Of a stretch of 64,000 nt of DNA, positions 58,324-64,000 are shown piece after piece. The notes under the pieces are model-generated. The model did no database searches. It was not told the origin of the DNA and worked only from the letters and a program-made list of their open reading frames with translations. Made by a program: the position numbers and the translations under genes. The DNA lies in contig JAJTUQ010000003.1 in the NCBI GenBank assembly GCA_021399445.1, positions 5,270,001 through 5,334,000 on the forward strand, written 5' to 3'. How positions within the stretch are numbered: position 1 is the first letter of the stretch; each line of letters opens with the position of its first letter. Source of the stretch: Xylogone sp. PMI_703 (lineage: Eukaryota > Ascomycota > Leotiomycetes).

Positions 58324-60253
58324 ATGGGTTGGTGAGTGTTTTCCTATTCGCCCAGCGCGATTTAAGCTCTGGATTGTCTAATGGTTGACTATTTGTGCAG
58401 CAAGTCCTGTCGCCGAAGACATTACAAGTGTACGTCCCCACTGAACAATGCCTCCTGGTCCTCCACGGACTGGCAGAGCTTGAGGATCCCAGGTCCTAGA
58501 TGGTCCTGCATCTTGATCTAGACTGCAACTGACTGATCTCTGCCAAGGTGACGATCAACAGCCTCAATGTGGACGATGTTTGCGCGCAGGGCGAAGCTGC
58601 ATTCGCGACTCGGATGTGCGCTTTCGCTCCACAACTCAGGCCGTATCTCAAACTCTGGCGTTTCCGTCCAATCAGATCTGGCTGCCTCTGCCTCCTAAAG
58701 GTACCAAACAACCAACCTACCAGTATTTGACCTTGACACGTGACTAACATGAGTTTGCAACAGTTGATTTCGTGGATGTTACCAACGAGGTGAAGCTAGG
58801 AATAGAGCATATCGACATTGCTGAGAGCCCTTCGGCAGACCTGAACACTGATGAGAGCACTCCGGATCATACACAACATCACTGGACCCCGAAAGTTGCG
58901 TCCTCTGAGCTCACTGAAAGCTCCACGATAGCAGAGCTCAGCGACTCAGAAGCAGTCGGGAGAACTGCTGTATCTCCTCGAGTGACGCCTGAACATAATT
59001 TATCAGCGTCTTTAACATCGCCTAGATATAGAGAATTCTCACACAGTGAACCGATCCCACCGGCTCGTGGTATAAGCCGAATATACTTAGATCCTCCAAT
59101 ATGGCCTCTTGAGAGCGCTGAAGAAGCTGGTCTTCTACAACACTTTATTGATAATGTAGCTTTATTTGTGAGTTTATTGTGGCTATCATGCTCCCTTCGT
59201 GCCCATTACAAAATTAACATATCGACCCAGTTCGATTTCTGCGACCAGGAGAGGCATTTCGCGACAGTCGTGACACAACGTGCTCGAATATGCAGGACGT
59301 TGCTCAACGCCATTCTCGCTCTATCGGCCAGGCATTTGAGTCGAACAACAGACTTCAGCTCATATGCAGCAGACCAATATTATCAAAAGTGCTTGCACAC
59401 ATTAATCCCAGCTCTAGATGATGACGCGACCATCATCGACGAAACACTCTTCGTAATAGTCGTAATCCTGCGCTTACTAGAGGAATTTGACGTCTCAGTC
59501 CTAGGCTCTGATGCCCAAGGACATCTGCTAGGAGCGCAGTCCTTAACACACGCACAAGAGAAGATTGGCATGGATTCTAGCTTGCGTGAAGCCGCCTATT
59601 GGGCGTGTCTTCGACAGGAGATTTTCATATCTTTGAAACATCAGCACACAGTCCGTCTCAATCTGTCACTTTACAAGAGATCGCAGGCCATCCAGCCTAC
59701 GCAAAAATGCTCTTGGGCATATTCTTGTACCTTCCATTGCGCAGCAGCCGTGCAGTTTGCCTTTGGTGATGAGCCTCGATCTAGGTATAAGGAACTGATG
59801 GATTATAATAACCATCAGCATGAGTACAAGCCAGAGTCAGTACAGCCATTTTACTACGTAGAGGCTGATGATGGGGGCTTTCCTGATATTAGATATGGAG
59901 CGGATTACCACGTTATGGGGTCCCAGTATCTGGATTTGGCTCGCATTTTGCTAGTCACCCATGATCCTGGGATTCCACGTGTCGGCCCTGCACACAGGGT
60001 TGCCATGCTTTCGGTAGAGGAAGAAGTTAGAAGGTATATTAAAATTCTATGTGGGGTTGCATTATCAAATCCAACGACACCTGCAGCGATTATGATTGCT
60101 TGCATGGCGATCTCGTTGTGTGGTGATTGGTTTACTCGGGTGGAGGAGCAAGAACGGCTTTACGGTATCTTGGTACACACGGAGAAAGCACACGGGTGGC
60201 CGACTGCAGGGATCCAGAAGCAGATGAGATTAAGCTGGGGCTGGACTACGTAA
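58324..60253 (+). CDS. ARCA-like Zn2Cys6 transcription factor with micro-exons (five exons)
   Basis: Exons are 58324-58331, 58401-58429, 58548-58700, 58764-59167 and 59231-60253, giving 538 residues. The 8-base first exon (ATGGGTTG) and 29-base second exon each end inside a cysteine codon. After joining, the N-terminus is MGCKSCRRRHYKCDDQQPQC and the cluster C-KS-C-RRRHYK-C-DDQQPQ-C-GR-C-LRAGRS-C has ideal spacing. The fourth intron (59168-59230, 63 bases) has no stop and keeps frame, but removing it restores HFIDNVALF-FDFCDQERHF, the family pattern. The rest matches the fungal transcription factor 2 type (LLNAILALSARHLSR, YGADYHVMGSQYLDLARILL, IMIACMAISLCGDWFT). Targets are unknown; the neighbours are an acetyltransferase and a dioxygenase-family gene. 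Confidence 0.9.
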
Positions 60254-60441
60254 TACTTTAGAAATATTTATATTTGGAAATAAGTGAGGCAAAATGTATA
60301 CAAAGGGGATTGCATACGGCATGGAAAACCACATATGCATCCAGGAAAGAATCCGCAATATGCAACTGATCTGTACACAAGCTTGATGTTAATTCATGAT
60401 GGTCCTATCAGTCCTGTCCTTGATAGTCTATAATAAATTGT

Positions 60442-61558
60442 TCATACCCCGTCACTAAATCATAGTTAGTCCTGAAATCTCTGATAGCAGTTATGCATGA
60501 AAAGAGGCATTCTCACCCTGCTTCAAAGAAATTACACCACCGCTTATCAAAGGGCTTCGTTTTATCACAAAACCGGAGATCTGTTGCGAGTCTGATATAG
60601 CCACTGGTGCTATGGTTAATCGTGGATGCGTGGATCTAAGAATAATTGGTCAATTATCAATTCTTCCAATATCTCAATCAGAGTAGATGCAGATTTCACT
60701 TACTGTAAAAGGAAGATGTAGCACAACATCGCCAGCCTCAAAAGCACTGACCAACCACCGCCGATTATACTTCTTACCAAAGGCCGCAGGGTCATCGCTA
60801 AGAAGACCATTCGACAACATATTGTTGTTGAACGCGCTCTTGATTTCTTCCTCAGAGAATCCTGCCGCCTTCGCCTTTTCTGTAAACTCCGCCTCCAGCT
60901 CCTCACCAACACCATGGCTGTTCTCGAGGTAGATAAGTCCACCACCGTCAATCTCAATATCGCCCATCGGACACCAAGCGGTTAAACTCGATAGATCACC
61001 GTATCGCAAGAAGATCTGGTCATAGTGCACCCCAATAGCCTGCGTCTTGGGAATGTTATTCCTGAGCAGCGACCGTCGGAACTGCATAGTATTCTCGCCC
61101 CATCCAGTGAACTTAGCCACGAAGGAGCTCAAAGCAGGATGCTTGCAGAACTCCTCAGCGTAGAAATCCTCCTTGTGAGCCTGCAACGCCAAGTCCACGA
61201 ACATCTGTCCCTTATCACCACCTGGTCGTGCATTCTTCCCCGTCGAACCGGCGCCAATGCCAGGGAACGCCGAGGGGTCTTTGGAGAGGTCGAAGATACC
61301 TTTTACGGGGTCGGTCCCTTCCTTTAAGACGCCACTGGGCTCGAGGAATTCAAAGTATGCTTTTCGCGCTTTCATGACATCGTCACGGGGGAGGAGGCCT
61401 TTTAGAAAGAGGTAGCCATCCTGGCGGTATCGTTTTCGGAGCTCCTCGACTGGCTCATCGGGATAGGATGGTCGCAACCGGCCGACTCGCTCTGGCTCTA
61501 GAGGGCCATCGTTCACGTACAGCTGTGGGATAGGAGGCTCTTCTTGTAGTGAACCCAT
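60442..61558 (-). CDS. Phytanoyl-CoA dioxygenase (PhyH)-family protein (three exons)
   Basis: Exons are 61558-60704, 60635-60517 and 60454-60442 (13 bases), giving 328 residues. Intron 1 begins GTAAGT. Intron 2 begins GTGAGA and has a GGACTAAC branch followed by ATTTAG. Skipping intron 2 would end the protein at FFEAG, while splicing gives the family-like ending FFEAGDGV. These enzymes are Fe(II)/2-oxoglutarate oxygenases. The iron triad is visible as HYD in GVHYDQIFLR and the His of PFTIHAS across intron 1, with the 2-oxoglutarate-binding Arg in GYIRLATDLRF. The N-terminus has RYRQDGYLFLKGLLP, the usual lead into the fold. There is no targeting signal apart from the soluble N-terminus. The substrate is unknown, and a metabolite-hydroxylating role is as likely as a lipid one. 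Confidence 0.9.
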
Positions 61559-63116
61559 GACTTTGCTGACGTATTATTATATTATATCAAGGCGGGAAAA
61601 CTGAGAGAGAAAGGTGAAATGGGGTATAGAGAACCCGGCGGATTAGGAAGTTCGGGGAAGTTTTGGTTGTTGGATTTCAAAATGAGTGGACGATAGGGAG
61701 ATAAAGTAAATTTATAGAGCTTCAAAGATCCGGGAACAAGGCCTGAGGTTCTTGGAAGGGGGATGATTGAAGAAGGTTTTAGGAAATAGAATCGAATGAT
61801 CGATATTGTTAGAAAGCAACGGTAGATTTTGCCTTCTTTCCCAACCCCCCGCCTGCCCTCTGGATACGCAAAGCCCCTCCGTTTTTGTCTCTTTGGTTCT
61901 TTCCACCTGACTAGTGTGGCGTTCCATTAGGGAATTGGTATCATTGATTCGTCTTTTGCTGGGTGTCTGATTTGCTTCATTGTTGCTGGATTAGGAGTCG
62001 GAGGTGACTGCCTTGGTTGGAGTGTACATTCCGATCTACTTGCCTCTTTGGGAACGGTCCCAGCAAGAATCTGCGTAGGGCGGAATTGCCTCTTAGTTGC
62101 CGAGAATCACTCCCACTTTCCTGTTCTTCCACCATTAAAGTTACATCGTTGGAGCGCCTTCCCCGCTGTCTATTCCGCACATAAACGACCCACGAATTAG
62201 GGGCCTGAGCTCGGTTCGGGATTGTTTATCCCAGAGGCCGACAAGCTAAGAACAAGATTTGGAAAGTAAAGTCCAGTGACAATGTGGAGATGCGGAGGGA
62301 TGAGGTCACAAGCTATGCCAAGCTTTACGACTCTACCCAAGTATCTATCCGTATCAGTGCGGGTTCGTATCTGCTATCCGTATCGGTCTTTCTGGGGCTT
62401 CCCCAAGTTGGTCGGTCCGACGATGTCGAAGGCTGGCTGTTTTATAACCGCTTCAATCATCGCTTAAGACTTACCTCCGTGCGTCAGAAGAAGGACCAAC
62501 TTACCTTAATGCTCTTCGTGGTAAACAGTTTTCGCAAGTACAGAGGATTTTGTATTGTGTCACAAAGACCTGCCAATAGATTGGCAGACTCGGGCTGCTT
62601 CAGATAATGAGTTTTATCTAACTAATACATATAAAGGCCGACCACTAAAATCTACACCATGTAATAGAATCTGTGGAACGTGGCTTCCCGTACCAGATCA
62701 ACTCATTGGTACCCAATGATTACCCATGCACGTATGTTATGCTCTGCTAGTTTCTATATGATGGTGTTAGCCATTGTGCCTGATCTGCACACCGAACCAT
62801 CTCCTGCATTATTACGGTAGATCCCATATGTAGCTCATAAAATTGAAAACTTTACTTTGTACAAGCCGTAGGTGGATACTATATCAAGTTATACGGATCT
62901 TCCTGTTAACGTGAGCAGAGCTATTCAGCACTATACACTCAATTATGGTACGTGTAAAATAGTATCAGCCAATGAGCACATCCAGTGGTCACTAATTCGT
63001 TTGGGACACGCAATTATACAGGCTCCGCATTCAGTTATTCATGTCTTCTAACACAGATTGAATCTGCTGCTACTTGCGCCTCAAATACTCTCTATACTAA
63101 AACAATGTTCATTATC
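61559..63116. other. Intergenic; no supported gene
   Basis: The dioxygenase-like promoter should lie in the first part. The 107-codon plus frame at 62284-62607 and others have no motifs or splice partners. Part of the right end is 3' flank of the alpha-galactosidase gene. Confidence 0.45.
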
Positions 63117-64000
63117 TCATAATTCATCTCTCTTTGATACTGTTGGTTGGGCACGAAGACGCAGCATAGAAACACCATGTGCCTTGACAAATGAATACAG
63201 TGTGCCTTCTGGCTTAACGGATCCAGTCTTTGTTCCCATCAAAGCAGTGGAATTGGACGCCGGCACCTGAGAAAATACCTTCTTAGCACCTCCCAGGGCT
63301 GTAATGTTGAAGTAACCTGGGCTGGATGAAGATACATTGCCATTGATGATAGCAGAGGCCGTATTGTTGTTCATTCGGTTGGCCCAGAGGTCATAGACAT
63401 CCCAGGTCTGGTGGACCTGTGGAGCGGTACCTCTTGGTGCGTTCTCCCAGAATATTTCTGGTAGAGTCGCGTTCATCAATCGGTCCTTTGCGCCCGCGTT
63501 AAAGAAGAGGACGAGCATATCGCCTCCAGCAAGGTTACCGGTGAAGAGTTGGATCTCGCCTTTGCCGAACTCGTCGGTGTCTTCAACAAAGTATCTCCAT
63601 CGTCTGGTAGCGGATGAGCCCAGTGGGTCTTGCGAAACCGCGAGAACAGCGGGGTTTTGGAGAATTGATAGAGTTGCGGGGTCGATCGTAGACATTACGT
63701 TGGTCATGATCAAGGGGGATTTCATAGCAGCCCAGAGAGAGAAATGTGCTACATATTCGTCATCTGTCATGGCCTTGTTGCCCACCTCTAATGGCTTGTT
63801 AGAGATTGATTATAGCTGTGAATTGGACAGATACTCACGGAGAAGGTCAAGGTCATTCCACGCGCCTGGATAAGCCTTTGATGGATAATAGACGGCCTTG
63901 TTCAACACATTGGTCAAGGAACACTGGTATCCGGCAACCTTGCAGTCTAGTCCGTCAAGCTCTGCACAGGGACACTGAGGGTCATCACGGTCAAAAACAT
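63117..64000 (-). CDS. GH27 alpha-galactosidase, 3' part (continues beyond the right edge)
   Basis: Visible exons are 64000-63839 and 63787-63117. The 51-base intron has a GTGAGT donor, CTAAC branch and CCATTAG acceptor. The upstream exon reads DDPQCPCAELDGLDCKVAGY, then YPGAWNDLDLL, and after the joint VGNKAMTDDEYVAHFSLWAAMKSPLI, the standard GH27 segment closing the catalytic barrel. The C-terminal beta domain follows (PLGSSATRRWRYF, LFTGNLAGGDMLVLFFNAG) with several glycosylation sequons. The catalytic aspartates lie in the missing N-terminal part. The enzyme removes alpha-1,6-linked galactose from plant oligosaccharides and is usually secreted. With the nearby rhamnosidase it suggests use of plant glycans. 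Confidence 0.93.

Noticed and set aside
58772..60253. Single-exon reading of the ARCA-like regulator
   Set aside because: It starts with GTG, lacks the zinc cluster and includes 21 residues that break the conserved VALF-FDFC segment; the five-exon model explains all three problems.
62284..62607. Plus-strand frame of 107 codons upstream of the alpha-galactosidase end
   Set aside because: It has no recognisable domain, no splice signals in phase and no homologous pattern.
1..64000. tRNA, rRNA, CRISPR or bacterial operon signals
   Set aside because: No tRNA T-loop with matching arms, rRNA segment or regularly spaced repeat array was seen, and the gene architecture is clearly fungal.

Overview
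The window is nuclear DNA of a filamentous ascomycete (Pezizomycotina). The reasons are short spliceosomal introns (about 45-130 bases, GT...AG, CTAAC-like branch sites), several Zn2Cys6 regulators, a highly reducing PKS-NRPS, GH78 and GH27 glycosidases, a FRE-type ferric reductase and fungus-only families such as DUF7730. A member of the Leotiomycetes is possible but only a guess. Gene-dense blocks alternate with long AT-rich, gene-poor stretches that hold small inverted-repeat elements and broken genes.

Region 1 (1-12 kb) is the right-hand edge of a secondary-metabolite cluster. It holds the first 3,179 codons of an intronless PKS-NRPS on the minus strand (KS-AT-DH-MT-inactive ER-KR-ACP-C-start of A), transcribed out of the window. 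Divergent from it is an alpha/beta-hydrolase of the kind that accompanies such synthases in the cytochalasan, fusarin and pseurotin clusters. The missing ER function, the end of the synthase and tailoring enzymes should lie left of position 1. The shared promoter carries a set of four hairpin repeats, each presenting the same GTCGGG loop; this is the most unusual signal in the window.

Region 2 (12-31 kb): a secreted aspartic-protease-like protein with degenerate catalytic motifs, two Zn2Cys6 regulators (one AflR-like), long AT-rich spacers and a FRE-family metalloreductase.

Region 3 (32-45 kb) is an accessory zone. It has two short inverted-repeat elements, a likely secreted GPI-anchored Cys-containing protein, and a run of decayed or truncated genes (membrane protein, DUF7730 protein, unknown Ser-rich protein, F-box/PHD-like protein), most with one to three visible lesions.

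Region 4 (45-64 kb) is well-preserved catabolic DNA. An eight-exon MFS sugar transporter is divergent from an intracellular GH78 alpha-L-rhamnosidase, so the pair probably imports and cleaves rhamnosides. There follow a small membrane protein, two more Zn2Cys6 regulators (one NIT4-like with six exons, one ARCA-like with five exons including an 8-base first exon), a GNAT acetyltransferase, a phytanoyl-CoA dioxygenase-family protein and the 3' part of a GH27 alpha-galactosidase. All exon structures were derived by hand from splice signals, reading phase and family motifs. No tRNA, rRNA or CRISPR was seen.
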